A stretch of 37,670 nt of DNA from Cyclobacteriaceae bacterium HetDA_MAG_MS6 (GCA_019192485.1 JAHCMJ010000008.1:1-37670); one strand, 5' to 3'; positions 1-8,753 are shown, counted from the stretch's first letter. Made by a program: numbers and translations. Notes: generated from the letters alone by a model not told the origin.

Positions 1-384
1 ATCTACGAGCACTACGGTGAAAGTCCAGTACCAAATTGCAAGAATGAGAAAGAAAACAAGTTGGACCTTGATGAAAAAATTTAAGGGATGCCGATCCCTC
101 CATAATTGATAGATAGAAGCTTGCTGAGCAAAGTATACCGTGAAGATGCTCATCAACCAGGTAATAGGTTTAATGAAACCAAATTCGTAATGCGAAAGCA
201 AATGTCCAAAAGCACCAACGAAAGCAGATATTCCTAACGTTAAAAAGAAAAAGGACCAGTTTTTGACGGAAAGATCCTTACTACTACGCAGCTTTCGAAA
301 TGCATATAGACATGTCAGCGTAATAAGAATGTTGGTGATCGCTGTTACGGGTTCTGAAATAATAACCCCTCCAATGTCAAACAT
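1..384 (-). CDS. Uncharacterised multi-pass membrane protein, cut by the window edge
   Basis: An open frame runs on the minus strand from an ATG at 384 to the window edge, giving 128 codons without a stop, so the C-terminus is missing. The protein begins MFDIGGVIISEPVTAITN and shows about four hydrophobic segments: near residues 10-30, 46-66, 76-96 and 106-126. Short basic stretches such as FRKLRSSK and QLWRDRHP separate them. No catalytic motif or signal peptide is visible. It lies 73 bases downstream of the EamA transporter gene on the same strand and could be the distal gene of that operon. The opening ExVTAxTN motif recalls small four- to six-helix membrane proteins of Bacteroidota, possibly DUF6962, but I cannot confirm a family. 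I am sure it is coding and unsure of its function. Confidence 0.65.
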   Translation of the reverse strand, partial: MFDIGGVIISEPVTAITNILITLTCLYAFRKLRSSKDLSVKNWSFFFLTLGISAFVGAFGHLLSHYEFGFIKPITWLMSIFTVYFAQQASIYQLWRDRHPLNFFIKVQLVFFLILAIWYWTFTVVLVD

Positions 385-457
385 AGGTAATCAGGTGAAT
401 CCAGGAATTTTAGGATGGCTAAGATCTGGCATAAACTTGAAAACAACAAGCGCCACT

Positions 458-1372
458 TTACCGGATCAAATCAGTTTCCAAGGCTTTTCTTTTCTTAGCT
501 CTATTGATAATAGGATAAGCCAGTACCGAAAGCAAAATCAGCAAAGTCCCGACATAAAACCCCGAGCTCATCGCCTCTTTCTCTCCGAAAACTAACAGCG
601 CCAACAAGATGCCGTAGACCGGCTCCAGGTTGACCGAAAGGTTCACCGCAAATGCCGAAAGTCGTCGCATCAACTTGACCGAATAAGAATATGCAAAAAC
701 AGTGCAAAGCAAAGCCAAGATAAGCAGGTATACCCAGTCCATCCATGACGGATTCAAATCCAGTGGCCCTTTTACCATTTGACTGCTGTATATCGGGAAA
801 AACAGTGCGGTCACCACACAAGCACCTCCTATTTGATAAAAAGTGAGAACAAAGTGATCGTAGCGCTTGATCAGGTTGGCATTTATTACAGTAAACCATG
901 CCGCCAAAAACGCTGATACAATGGCCATCCCCATGCCTAACATATAGTGAAATTCGACTCTGAATATGACCCCAATACCGACAAAAGCAACAATGCTTAA
1001 CAACACCTCAAAAGGCTGTACTTTCTTTTTCGAAGTCAATGGTTCCAGCAGGCTGGTCCAGAGTGAGCATGTCGCAATACCTGCAAGGCAGATCGAAATG
1101 TTGCTTACTCTTGCCGCCAGAAAGAAGAGGATCCAGTGGGCCGCTATCAGGAATCCAACAAAACCAACCATCAACAAGTCTTTGCCTCTTCTGATCCTAA
1201 AGGAATGTTCGCCAAACTGAACCAGTAAAAACAGGGCAATGGAAGATATCAGGGTCCTGAAAAAAACCAACTCCACAGATGGCAGCTTGATCAACATACC
1301 CAGCACTGAGGTCAGCCCCCAAATCAACACAAGAAAGTGCAGAAAAGCATAATCTTTTGACTCCTGATTCAT
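458..1372 (-). CDS. EamA/DMT-superfamily transporter (RhaT-like permease)
   Basis: This is a 304-residue integral inner-membrane protein of about ten hydrophobic helices in two EamA-like halves, typical in length and layout for drug/metabolite transporters. The first half carries LIWGLTSVLGMLIKLPSVELVFFR, the usual xWG..x.....P..xxxxR pattern, and the second half has LSVNLEPVYGILLALLVFGE, the classic EamA helix 9 signature with P and E. The frame is open further upstream to a non-ATG codon at 1435, but that extension lies inside lptG. I choose the ATG at 1372-1370, which overlaps the lptG TAA by one base (TAATG) and puts the first helix right after a short polar leader. Translational coupling to lptG is likely. 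The substrate cannot be inferred; amino acids or metabolites are exported by many relatives. Confidence 0.88.
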   Translation of the reverse strand: MNQESKDYAFLHFLVLIWGLTSVLGMLIKLPSVELVFFRTLISSIALFLLVQFGEHSFRIRRGKDLLMVGFVGFLIAAHWILFFLAARVSNISICLAGIATCSLWTSLLEPLTSKKKVQPFEVLLSIVAFVGIGVIFRVEFHYMLGMGMAIVSAFLAAWFTVINANLIKRYDHFVLTFYQIGGACVVTALFFPIYSSQMVKGPLDLNPSWMDWVYLLILALLCTVFAYSYSVKLMRRLSAFAVNLSVNLEPVYGILLALLVFGEKEAMSSGFYVGTLLILLSVLAYPIINRAKKRKALETDLIR

Positions 1373-2445
1373 TACCGGGGTACAGTATGGTACATGATCA
1401 AACCTATGACCGAAAAGATGATGTTTGGCAACCAAACGGCAAAAAGCGGATTCATGGTATTGGCCTCCGCAATGGCTCTAGCCAAAATAAAAAAGATGAT
1501 AAACACGAAAGCGATCATAAAACCTAATGCAATCTGAAAACCAGTACCCCGCCTGGACTTCCTGGCTGAAACAATCAAACCAATAAACATCAACACAATG
1601 ACAGTAAACGGTTGCATGAACCGAATATACCTTTCGATTCGATAGATCTGGACATCATCTGCACCTCGTGACAGTTGGAGCTGGATGTATTTATTAAGTT
1701 CCGTCAACGTGAGCGTTTCCCAGAGTCGTTCTTTATTATCAAAGTCTTTGGGGTGTAGATTCAATAGCGTATCCAGCTTCTTTCCGGCCGTGATGATCTC
1801 ACCATTTTCTTGCAGTTGACGTCTCTGCCAATTGACGAGTCTCCATTTGGTAGTAGCAGTATCCCACTCCACCCTTGTTGCATTCAATTTCTCGAACAGC
1901 TTTTGATCCTTAATTCTTTCCAGTGTGACCCGATACCCCACATCTCTTTGGTTGTTGTAGCGATCCATGTAGATGTAGTCATTTTGAGCAATCTTGAAAT
2001 GAATATTTCTATCACTGAAATAAAATGGTTTCTTGAGATAGGCCAATTCGAAATTGATCCGGAACTTATTGGCCTCAGGGATCACATAGTTATTGAGATA
2101 AAAACTCAGCATCGCCACCAGTATAGCACCAACAAAGTATGGATACATCATCCGTCTGAAGCTCACACCACTAGCCAAAATAGCAATCACCTCAGTTCGG
2201 GCAGCCAAACGAGCCGTGATAAATACCGCAGCAATAAACACCGTAATCGGTGTCAATAGAGATGACATATATGGGAAAAATGTCAGGTAATACATCCCGA
2301 TGAGATTTCCTGGCACCTCATTCTTGATGAAATCATCATTTTTTTCCGTGAAATCAATCACACAGATGATCAATACCAAAATCAGTACTACAAAAAAGAA
2401 AGTACTTAAGAATTGCCTTAATATGTACCAATCAAGTTTTTTCAC
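1372..2445 (-). CDS. lptG: LptF/LptG-family lipopolysaccharide export permease
   Basis: A 357-residue YjgP/YjgQ-family permease, the membrane part of the Lpt machine that lifts lipopolysaccharide from the inner membrane toward the outer membrane. It starts KKLDWYILRQFLSTFFFVV, the family's amphipathic N-terminus followed by the first membrane helix (residues about 12-32). Further helices lie near 55-75 and 90-115, then a long soluble periplasmic section (about 120-270), then three C-terminal helices. The start is GTG at 2445-2443, sharing one base with the tgt TAG (TAGTG), so translation is probably coupled to tgt. The tgt-permease pairing is a recurrent Bacteroidota arrangement. LptF and LptG are similar, so the symbol rests on this context and on the RRGTGFQIALG segment. 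Confidence 0.85.
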   Translation of the reverse strand: MKKLDWYILRQFLSTFFFVVLILVLIICVIDFTEKNDDFIKNEVPGNLIGMYYLTFFPYMSSLLTPITVFIAAVFITARLAARTEVIAILASGVSFRRMMYPYFVGAILVAMLSFYLNNYVIPEANKFRINFELAYLKKPFYFSDRNIHFKIAQNDYIYMDRYNNQRDVGYRVTLERIKDQKLFEKLNATRVEWDTATTKWRLVNWQRRQLQENGEIITAGKKLDTLLNLHPKDFDNKERLWETLTLTELNKYIQLQLSRGADDVQIYRIERYIRFMQPFTVIVLMFIGLIVSARKSRRGTGFQIALGFMIAFVFIIFFILARAIAEANTMNPLFAVWLPNIIFSVIGLIMYHTVPR

Positions 2446-3575
2446 TAGAGTCTTCTACTGACCTTTTCGACCATTTGATTTTTCCAGGTAGCAAATGTAC
2501 CATTCAGGATTTGCTTTCGTGACTCCCTGACCAACCACAAGTAAAAAGTCAGGTTATGAATGCTGGCTATTTGCGCTCCTAATATCTCATTGCTGATGAT
2601 CAGGTGCCTAAGATATGCTTTCGAGTATTGCGTATCTACGTATCCACCCAGGTTCTCATCCACGGGAGAAAGATCATCCTTCCACTTCTCATTTCTGATA
2701 TTCACCACGCCTTCAGAGGTAAACAACATGCCATTCCTTGCATTTCGAGTAGGCATCACACAATCAAACATATCCACTCCTAGCGCAATACACTCCAGAA
2801 TATTTGCCGGTGTACCCACCCCCATCAAGTACCTGGGTTTATCCTGTGGGAGGATATCGCAAACCAGCGAAGTCATTTCGTACATCATTTCATGTGGTTC
2901 TCCGACAGACAACCCTCCTATGGCGTTGCCCTCCCGGTCATGACCAGCTATCGCTTCGGCAGAGACCTTACGAAGGTGTGGATAAACCGAACCTTGTACA
3001 ATGGGAAATAAGGCCTGCTGATAACCGTAAACAGGTTCTATTCGGTCAAAGTGATCAATGCACCTCTTTAACCAGCGATGGGTCATATGCATGGAGTCTT
3101 CAGCGTACTTTTCCTCGCAGGGGTACGGTGTGCACTCATCAAACGCCATGATAATGTCAGCACCGATTGCTCTTTGAATGTCCATTACCGCTTCTGGTGT
3201 GAAGTGATGCCGTGAACCATCAATGTGTGACTGAAACGTCACCCCCTCCTCTTTGATCTTGCGATTATCACCTAAAGAATAGACTTGATATCCCCCACTA
3301 TCCGTCAGAATAGGTCCCGACCATCCGTTGAAATGATGGAGCCCCCCTGCTTTCTTAATGATATCAAGACCGGGTCGCAGATATAAGTGATATGTATTCC
3401 CAAGAATTATTCTCGCATCAATATCATGCTTGAGCTCGCGTTGATGAACAGCTTTAACAGTACCAGCTGTGCCCACCGGCATGAAGATGGGTGTAGGAAT
3501 TGCCCCATGATCAGTCAACACTTCACCTGCCCGGGCTCCACTTTTCTCATCACGCTTTTCAATACTAAATGTCAT
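2445..3575 (-). CDS. tgt: tRNA-guanine(34) transglycosylase (queuine tRNA-ribosyltransferase)
   Basis: This 376-residue enzyme exchanges guanine-34 in GUN-anticodon tRNAs for preQ1 on the way to queuosine. Visible motifs are LILGNTYHLYLRPG, the DSGGYQV substrate loop with catalytic Asp, GGLSVGE in the preQ1 pocket, and FDCVMPTRNARNG with the nucleophilic Asp. The length matches bacterial Tgt. The usual C-terminal zinc site CxCxxC is replaced: the aligned segment reads NLGGYVDTQYSKAYLRHL, so all three Cys are gone while the later IHN His remains. This may be a Bacteroidota trait. The gene heads the tgt-lptG-EamA operon; a minus-strand -7 element at 3640-3647 lies upstream. ATG at 3575 is the clear start. 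Confidence 0.95.
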   Translation of the reverse strand: MTFSIEKRDEKSGARAGEVLTDHGAIPTPIFMPVGTAGTVKAVHQRELKHDIDARIILGNTYHLYLRPGLDIIKKAGGLHHFNGWSGPILTDSGGYQVYSLGDNRKIKEEGVTFQSHIDGSRHHFTPEAVMDIQRAIGADIIMAFDECTPYPCEEKYAEDSMHMTHRWLKRCIDHFDRIEPVYGYQQALFPIVQGSVYPHLRKVSAEAIAGHDREGNAIGGLSVGEPHEMMYEMTSLVCDILPQDKPRYLMGVGTPANILECIALGVDMFDCVMPTRNARNGMLFTSEGVVNIRNEKWKDDLSPVDENLGGYVDTQYSKAYLRHLIISNEILGAQIASIHNLTFYLWLVRESRKQILNGTFATWKNQMVEKVSRRL

Positions 3576-3639
3576 TCGAGAAATTATTTTCTTGGGAGAG
3601 TCAATTCTACCTCTGAAATCTTACCCTTTTTGAATCCTG

Positions 3640-3647
3640 CAAAAATA
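3640..3647 (-). promoter_or_regulatory. Putative -7 element for tgt operon
   Basis: On the minus strand this reads TATTTTTG, an exact match to the Bacteroidota -7 consensus TAnnTTTG. It lies 65 bases upstream of the tgt ATG in a 138-base divergent intergenic region. I do not see a good TTTG at -33, so the call rests on the -7 element and position alone. Confidence 0.35.
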
Positions 3648-3683
3648 GTTTTTCACGCGATCAAGAAGACTGGATTCTAAATC

Positions 3684-3691
3684 TATCTTTG
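3684..3691 (+). promoter_or_regulatory. Putative -7 element for the glycosyltransferase-sigma-rsmG operon
   Basis: The plus strand reads TATCTTTG, an exact match to TAnnTTTG, with a predicted transcription start near 3698 and the first usable start codon (TTG) at 3714. It faces away from the matching minus-strand element at 3640. No convincing -33 TTTG is present. Confidence 0.4.
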
Positions 3692-3713
3692 TTGGCAAAC
3701 CAATCCCTAAAAC

Positions 3714-4814
3714 TTGCTGCAGATTCTTTTTATTGTTTTTGTGCTCAGTTCTGTAACATTACTGGTAGTTGAAGTAATCAAAGTAGTGGCTATTTATACC
3801 TGGAAACCTACCAAAAGCCACTCGACCTCTCATCCTATCTCGATCATCGTGGCTGCACACAATGAATATGAAAACCTTCAAAACCTGATTCCCAAACTGT
3901 GCAATCAGTCTTATCACAACTTTGAAGTCTGGATCGCACTCGATCGTTGCTCAGATAAGAGTCGCGAGTTATTGATTGATTTCCAGCAACAATTCACTCA
4001 ATTAAAATATTTAGAGATAAAGCAAAAACCAAAAGATGCGCACCCAAAAAAATACGCGCTAGAACAAGCTATTCATCAGGCATCGCACGAGTGGTTAGTT
4101 TTTACGGATGCTGATTGTATACCGGGTTCGGATTGGTTGACCTCACTTTCCAGACAACAGCAGTCACATCGTGAGATTGTATTGGGTGCCTCCCCCTACT
4201 ACAAGGAACCTGGACTGCTCAACGTTTTTATCCAGTATGAAACTTTTCTCACTTCCCTAAGCTATCTCTCAGCCGTGATCGGAAAACAACCATTTATGGC
4301 CGTGGGGAGGAACTTATCCTACAGAAAGCCGTTATTCATACAAGGTCAAGGATTTGGAAGATATAAACGGATAACGGGTGGAGATGACGATCTGTTTTTA
4401 CAACAGCATGCAACCAAGGCAAACGTGGCTGTTGCCTTAGGAAAGCTTGCAAATGTCTATTCTATACCCAAAAAGTCTTGGTCTGCGTACCTCAGGCAAA
4501 AAATAAGACACCTCTCCGTAGGTAAATACTACAGGCGCAGCTTTCAGGTGCAGCATGTACTGTTCCTTTCTTTGACCGCTGCCCAATGGGCTACTTTTAT
4601 TTTTTTAACAGTTTTAAGATATAATATTGCAGCCATATTGGTAGTTTTAGCCTCTGTTACGGTATTGAAAACGTTAAGCCACCACCTAGCTGGACGCAAG
4701 ATGGGTTTCGGCTATTCCTACTTTTTGATGCTCCCCCTGGAAGTGATGCACACAGTGTTGATTCCGGTTATAGGAGGCTTGGCATTCTTTAGAAAACAGG
4801 TGAAATGGAATTAA
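3714..4814 (+). CDS. Membrane-anchored family 2 glycosyltransferase
   Basis: This 366-residue protein has one N-terminal helix (about residues 2-22), a GT-A catalytic domain and two or three C-terminal helices (from about 282). The domain starts with ISIIVAAHNE, carries the metal-binding DxD as FTDADC near residue 135, an acceptor-site GGDDDLF motif and a basic RQKIRHLS segment in place of QxxRW. Such proteins transfer a sugar from a nucleotide sugar to a lipid or polymer at the inner membrane; the substrate is unknown. The frame opens only at a TAA at 3708 and the first start is TTG at 3714; no ATG occurs before the catalytic core, so a TTG or CTG start is forced. Its end overlaps the sigma factor start by 10 bases. 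Confidence 0.85.
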   Translation: MLQILFIVFVLSSVTLLVVEVIKVVAIYTWKPTKSHSTSHPISIIVAAHNEYENLQNLIPKLCNQSYHNFEVWIALDRCSDKSRELLIDFQQQFTQLKYLEIKQKPKDAHPKKYALEQAIHQASHEWLVFTDADCIPGSDWLTSLSRQQQSHREIVLGASPYYKEPGLLNVFIQYETFLTSLSYLSAVIGKQPFMAVGRNLSYRKPLFIQGQGFGRYKRITGGDDDLFLQQHATKANVAVALGKLANVYSIPKKSWSAYLRQKIRHLSVGKYYRRSFQVQHVLFLSLTAAQWATFIFLTVLRYNIAAILVVLASVTVLKTLSHHLAGRKMGFGYSYFLMLPLEVMHTVLIPVIGGLAFFRKQVKWN

Positions 4815-5413
4815 ATCGACAATTCTCGGATAAGGCACTTCACGACTTCAAGCTAATTGACAAAGCTACCGAAGGTGGTGATGAGACTGCTTTCGCTGAA
4901 CTTATGGAGCGGTATAAGAAGCCAGTGTACCACATGATCTTGAAGATGGTGCGGAATGTCGACGATGCCGAAGATCTCACCATAGAAGCTTTTGCAAAAG
5001 CATTTAAAAACCTTAGACGCTTCAAAAAAGACTATACATTTAGTACCTGGCTGTTTCGCATTGCTACGAATAACGCAATTGACTTTATCAGAAAGAAAAA
5101 GCTGGATACTTATAGCTTGAACACGTCCTTTACTGACGATGCCGGAGAGTCAGTAAACATTGACGTAGAAGATCACAACCTGACACCTGACGAAGAAACG
5201 ATCAAGAGTCAAAAAGTGGCACTAGTCAGAATGTTCGTCACAAAGTTGCCGGCCAAGTACCAGCGACTGGTCAAGCTCCGATACTTCGACGAATTGTCCT
5301 ATGAGGAAATTGCTAAGGAACTCGATGCTCCATTAGGTACTGTCAAAGCTCAACTACATAGAGCTAGGGAGCTCATGTATGATTTGGTCAAGGATAAAAA
5401 GCAGCACATCTAG
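4805..5413 (+). CDS. Sigma-70 family RNA polymerase sigma factor (ECF type)
   Basis: A 202-residue sigma factor with region 2 (about residues 20-95: ERYKKPVYHMIL, DAEDLTIEAFAKAF, STWLFRIATNNAIDFIRK) and region 4 (about 135-195: LPAKYQRLVKLRYFDELSYEEIA followed by the TVKAQLHRARE recognition helix). A charged linker separates them. There is no region 1.1 or region 3, so it belongs to the extracytoplasmic-function-type group. No anti-sigma gene is adjacent; the partner genes are a glycosyltransferase upstream (10-base overlap) and rsmG downstream (one-base overlap), so it may act as a constitutive or envelope-related sigma. ATG at 4805 is the only fitting start. Confidence 0.93.
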   Translation: MELNRQFSDKALHDFKLIDKATEGGDETAFAELMERYKKPVYHMILKMVRNVDDAEDLTIEAFAKAFKNLRRFKKDYTFSTWLFRIATNNAIDFIRKKKLDTYSLNTSFTDDAGESVNIDVEDHNLTPDEETIKSQKVALVRMFVTKLPAKYQRLVKLRYFDELSYEEIAKELDAPLGTVKAQLHRARELMYDLVKDKKQHI

Positions 5414-6036
5414 TGTTAGCGGTCGACCTGATCTCAAAATACTTCCCCGATCTTTCTGAAAAACAGCAATCACAATTTGATTTGCTACCTAGGATATACC
5501 AGGAGTGGAATGACAAGATCAATGTGGTCTCCAGGAAGGACATTGACGAATTGCCTGTACGGCATATACTGCATAGCCTGGCCATTGCAAAAGCTAAGCC
5601 TCTTCCTGAAGGTAGTACGGTGCTCGATCTCGGAACGGGTGGAGGATTTCCTGGTATTCCCTTAGCCATCTTCTACCCAAGCATCCGATTTCATCTTGTA
5701 GATAGCGTGGGGAAAAAAATCAAAGTAGTAAATGAGGTTATCGACCATTTATCACTATCCAATATCACAGCAGAACACATCCGTGCCGAAAGAGTGAAAG
5801 ACACATATGATTTCGTTGTGACCCGAGCTGTGGCCCCTGCCAGACAGCTCTTCAACTGGACCCATCAACGATTCAAAAAAGACATTACCGCAGAGCAAGG
5901 CATTATTGCTCTAAAAGGAGGTGATCTGACTGACGAATTGAGCGCGTTGAAAAGACCCTATCAGGAAATCGCGATAGCTGATATTTTCGAAGAGGATTTT
6001 TTTGAAACGAAAAAGGTGATCTTTATACCCATGTAA
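5413..6036 (+). CDS. rsmG: 16S rRNA (guanine(527)-N7)-methyltransferase RsmG
   Basis: A 207-residue Rossmann-fold methyltransferase of the GidB family that makes m7G527 in the 530 loop of 16S rRNA; its loss causes low-level streptomycin resistance in other bacteria. The family opening YQEWNDKINVVSRKD is present, followed by the SAM-binding VLDLGTGGGFPGIPLA (about residues 70-86) and the VTRAVAP motif. The start is GTG at 5413, overlapping the upstream TAG by one base (TAGTG), which suggests translational coupling to the sigma gene. Length is normal for the family. Confidence 0.95.
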   Translation: MLAVDLISKYFPDLSEKQQSQFDLLPRIYQEWNDKINVVSRKDIDELPVRHILHSLAIAKAKPLPEGSTVLDLGTGGGFPGIPLAIFYPSIRFHLVDSVGKKIKVVNEVIDHLSLSNITAEHIRAERVKDTYDFVVTRAVAPARQLFNWTHQRFKKDITAEQGIIALKGGDLTDELSALKRPYQEIAIADIFEEDFFETKKVIFIPM

Positions 6037-6055
6037 TCTACAATCAACACCCCTC

Positions 6056-7465
6056 ATGAACAGCAAAGACTTTCGGGAACAAGGATATCGGGTAATTGAC
6101 TGGGTAGCCGACTATCTGGAGAATATTGAAAAGTACCCCGTAAAGTCTCAGGTACTTCCCGGTGATACTTTTAGTCAGATCCAGGAAGACCCGCCCATTC
6201 GTCCTGAACCTTTTGATTCACTCATGTCAGATCTTGATGAAATCATCTTACCCGGAATCACCCATTGGCAGCACCCAAATTTCCATGCTTACTTCAATGG
6301 CAATAGTAGTTTTCCATCAGTCTTGGCAGAAATCATTACCGCCGGAATAGGTGCCCAATGCATGGTCTGGGAAACTTCTCCAGCGGCAGCAGAACTGGAA
6401 GAAAGGATGATGCAATGGTTCATCAAAACCATGAACCTACCCTCGGAATGGCACGGAGTGATCCAGGACACAGCCAGTACTGCAACACTAGCTGCTTTGT
6501 TAAGTGCAAGAGAGCAAAAAACTAACTTCGATGTCAATAACAGTGGGTTTCAGCATAACAAGTTACGTGTGCACTGCTCGACCGAAACACACAGCTCAAT
6601 CGAGAAGGGTGTAAAAATTGCCGGATTTGGAAGGGACAATCTGGTCAAGGTGGAAACCAATGATCAACTGGCTATGGACTCTTCAAAGCTAGAAAGTCGA
6701 ATCCAGGAAGACCTGGAAAACAACCTGATCCCCTGTTGCGTGATAGGCACCATCGGTACGACCGGTACCCTGGCCATAGACCCAATTGAAGAAATAGGAA
6801 ACATCGCCCAAAAATACAAGCTGTGGTTTCACATAGATGCGGCCTACGCCGGTTCTGGCTTGATTTTGCCTGAATATTACCACCTGACGCAGGGCTTTGA
6901 CAAAGCTGATAGCTACGTTTTCAATCCCCACAAGTGGTTGTTTACCAATTTTGACTGTTCGGCATATTTTGTAAAAAGTAAGGAAACACTTCTGCAAACT
7001 TTTGAAATATTACCAGAGTACCTGAAGACCAAGACTCGCGGAAAAGTGAATGATTATCGAGACTGGGGTGTGCCTTTAGGCAGGCGGTTTCGAGCATTGA
7101 AATTATGGTTTGTTTTCAGGTCATTTGGACTGGATGGTATCCAAGAAAAGTTGCGCAATCATATTGCCTTGGCACATTGGTTGGAAGAGCAAATTAATGA
7201 TCATGCCAATTTTGAGTTACTGGTCCCAAGAGTGATGAATATGGTCGTATTTAGATACGCTAAAGAAACCTTTTCCGAAGAAGAACTGAATATCAAAAAC
7301 GCCAACCTCGTCCAACAGTTAAATGACTCCGGGGCCATATACCTTTCCCACACTAAGGTACGAGGCAAGTATGCATTAAGACTCGTCACCGGCCAGACCA
7401 CTATTGAGATGCGCCATGTCAGGAAAGCCTGGGATCTAATTTTGGAAACTAGTCAGGATATTTGA
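6056..7465 (+). CDS. PLP-dependent aromatic-L-amino-acid decarboxylase family protein
   Basis: This 469-residue group II decarboxylase should remove CO2 from an amino acid using pyridoxal phosphate. The PLP-lysine is K293 in FNPHKWLFTNFDCSA; the cofactor-stacking His is H179 in TETHSS; the ring-nitrogen Asp is D261 in HIDAAYAGSG. The N-terminal THWQHPNFHAYF segment matches the aromatic-decarboxylase subgroup (DOPA, tryptophan, tyrosine) better than glutamate decarboxylases. It starts 19 bases after rsmG and may share its transcript. The substrate is not settled by sequence; an ACMSD-type tryptophan-catabolism gene lies about 8 kb away, but linkage is speculative. Confidence 0.9.
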   Translation: MNSKDFREQGYRVIDWVADYLENIEKYPVKSQVLPGDTFSQIQEDPPIRPEPFDSLMSDLDEIILPGITHWQHPNFHAYFNGNSSFPSVLAEIITAGIGAQCMVWETSPAAAELEERMMQWFIKTMNLPSEWHGVIQDTASTATLAALLSAREQKTNFDVNNSGFQHNKLRVHCSTETHSSIEKGVKIAGFGRDNLVKVETNDQLAMDSSKLESRIQEDLENNLIPCCVIGTIGTTGTLAIDPIEEIGNIAQKYKLWFHIDAAYAGSGLILPEYYHLTQGFDKADSYVFNPHKWLFTNFDCSAYFVKSKETLLQTFEILPEYLKTKTRGKVNDYRDWGVPLGRRFRALKLWFVFRSFGLDGIQEKLRNHIALAHWLEEQINDHANFELLVPRVMNMVVFRYAKETFSEEELNIKNANLVQQLNDSGAIYLSHTKVRGKYALRLVTGQTTIEMRHVRKAWDLILETSQDI

Positions 7466-7539
7466 TCATCAACGAAAAATAAAAGTTTTTCTTCCTATAT
7501 TCACATCATCCGAAATTTCAACAAATCATTATTAATAGA

Positions 7540-8016
7540 ATGAAAAAGTTAACTTTATTACTTGCAACGTTTGTCGTAGTGATCCTGATGTCAACCTCAG
7601 CTAACGCTCAATCTCGAGTGGGGGCGGGATTGGCTTATGGCAATGAAATAGAATCTGCCGGTATCGGTGTTAACGGTGAGTTTTTCGCCACAGACAAATT
7701 ATCTATCTCGCCCAGTTTTATTTTCTACTTCCCCAAAAATGACGTGGATTATTGGGAAATCAACGGTAATGTTAATTACTATTTTACAGACGGAGCAGCA
7801 GCTGTCTATGGCTTAGCAGGGCTAAATCTGTCTCGCATTAGTGTAGACCTTGGCCCGTTTGGTGATGCGAGCGATTCGGAGCTTGGTGTGAACCTCGGGA
7901 TCGGATCAAACTTCGATATTGGTTCATCTATTCTGCCTTTTGCTGAAGCCAAGTATGTGATCAGCGATGCAGACCAACTGTCACTGCTCGCAGGAGTCAG
8001 GTTCTCCCTGAATTAG
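7540..8016 (+). CDS. Small outer-membrane beta-barrel protein
   Basis: A 158-residue secreted protein with a clear signal peptide (MKKLTLLLATFVVVILM then SANA/Q cleavage near residue 23). The mature part alternates polar and aromatic residues in short strands, has YYF and FAEAKY patterns, and ends in VRFSLN, consistent with an eight-strand OmpA/OmpX-like barrel. No plug or peptidoglycan domain is present, so it is probably a small structural or adhesion-type outer-membrane protein. It is a single-gene unit closed by a strong terminator at 8039-8074. Confidence 0.8.
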   Translation: MKKLTLLLATFVVVILMSTSANAQSRVGAGLAYGNEIESAGIGVNGEFFATDKLSISPSFIFYFPKNDVDYWEINGNVNYYFTDGAAAVYGLAGLNLSRISVDLGPFGDASDSELGVNLGIGSNFDIGSSILPFAEAKYVISDADQLSLLAGVRFSLN

Positions 8017-8038
8017 TCAGCAATACGGAAGTTACATC

Positions 8039-8074
8039 AAAACCACGCGGAATATCTTCCGCGTGGTTTTTTTT
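8039..8074 (+). terminator. Intrinsic terminator after the beta-barrel gene
   Basis: AAAACCACGCGGAA and TTCCGCGTGGTTTT form a 14-base perfect stem with a TATC loop, followed by a run of T. It starts 22 bases after the stop codon. The A-run on the other arm means it could also stop minus-strand transcripts, but no minus-strand gene ends here. Confidence 0.93.
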
Positions 8075-8153
8075 ATAAGTACCATTACCAAGCGAAATTT
8101 ATGGCACGGTAGTTGTAAAATCCGAATCCATCTAATCATCAAATTATTTTTTT

Positions 8154-8720
8154 ATGAAAATCATATCATCTGCAAAAACTGCGAAGGTCACGCTCATGGC
8201 CTTGATAACGATCTTGTTTGTTACCGCTTCCGGCTTCGCTCAGGAAAAGAAAAATGCCATCAAAGCCCCACCTCTTGGGTTGATTCTGGGTTTTGGTAAG
8301 ATATCTTATGAACGCGCGCTTAGTGAGCAAACCTCTGCCCAATTAGGTGTACGCTTTTTTAGCTTTGATTTTGACGGTACCAAGTTTTCCGGCTACGGAT
8401 TTATACCTGAGTACAGAATTTACTTAGGAGAACCACAAGCCATCGAGGGATTTTATGCTGCGCCATTCGCTGCCTTCAATAGCTTTTCCCTAAAAGATGG
8501 CGATTCCAAAGCCACTCTAAGTGTATTTGGTGGGGGTGGTAAAGTTGGGTGGAACTGGCTACTAGGCAAAAGGAACAGTTTTGTAATTGACCTGGCATTT
8601 GGAGCCAGGTATGTTGATGGCAACATCAAAGTAGATTCAGGCTCCGAGGATGATTTTGAAACAGGGCTTTGGACTGGATTTAGGCCGGAACTCAACTTCG
8701 GGATTGGTTTCGCCTTTTGA
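8154..8720 (+). CDS. DUF3575-like outer-membrane protein
   Basis: A 188-residue secreted protein with a long signal peptide (about residues 1-29, ending in ASGFAQ). The mature sequence has a strand-rich pattern: NAIKAPPLGLILGFGKISYERAL, EYRIYLGE, EGFYAAPFA, a glycine-rich turn GGGGKVGWNWLLG, and a terminal FGIGFAF with a final Phe as in outer-membrane barrels. The layout (membrane strand, parent-strain Y-E, GFY..PF, G-Q/W turn) resembles DUF3575 proteins of Bacteroidota. Function is unknown. Its terminator at 8754-8779 directly precedes the sirtuin start codon. Confidence 0.75.
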   Translation: MKIISSAKTAKVTLMALITILFVTASGFAQEKKNAIKAPPLGLILGFGKISYERALSEQTSAQLGVRFFSFDFDGTKFSGYGFIPEYRIYLGEPQAIEGFYAAPFAAFNSFSLKDGDSKATLSVFGGGGKVGWNWLLGKRNSFVIDLAFGARYVDGNIKVDSGSEDDFETGLWTGFRPELNFGIGFAF

Positions 8721-8753
8721 TTGCAACTCAAAATGATTATTTAAAACACCAGG

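Noticed and set aside
458-1220. Alternative-frame open stretches over EamA and similar shadows elsewhere
   Set aside because: They overlap genes with clear family motifs, have odd composition and no recognisable domain.
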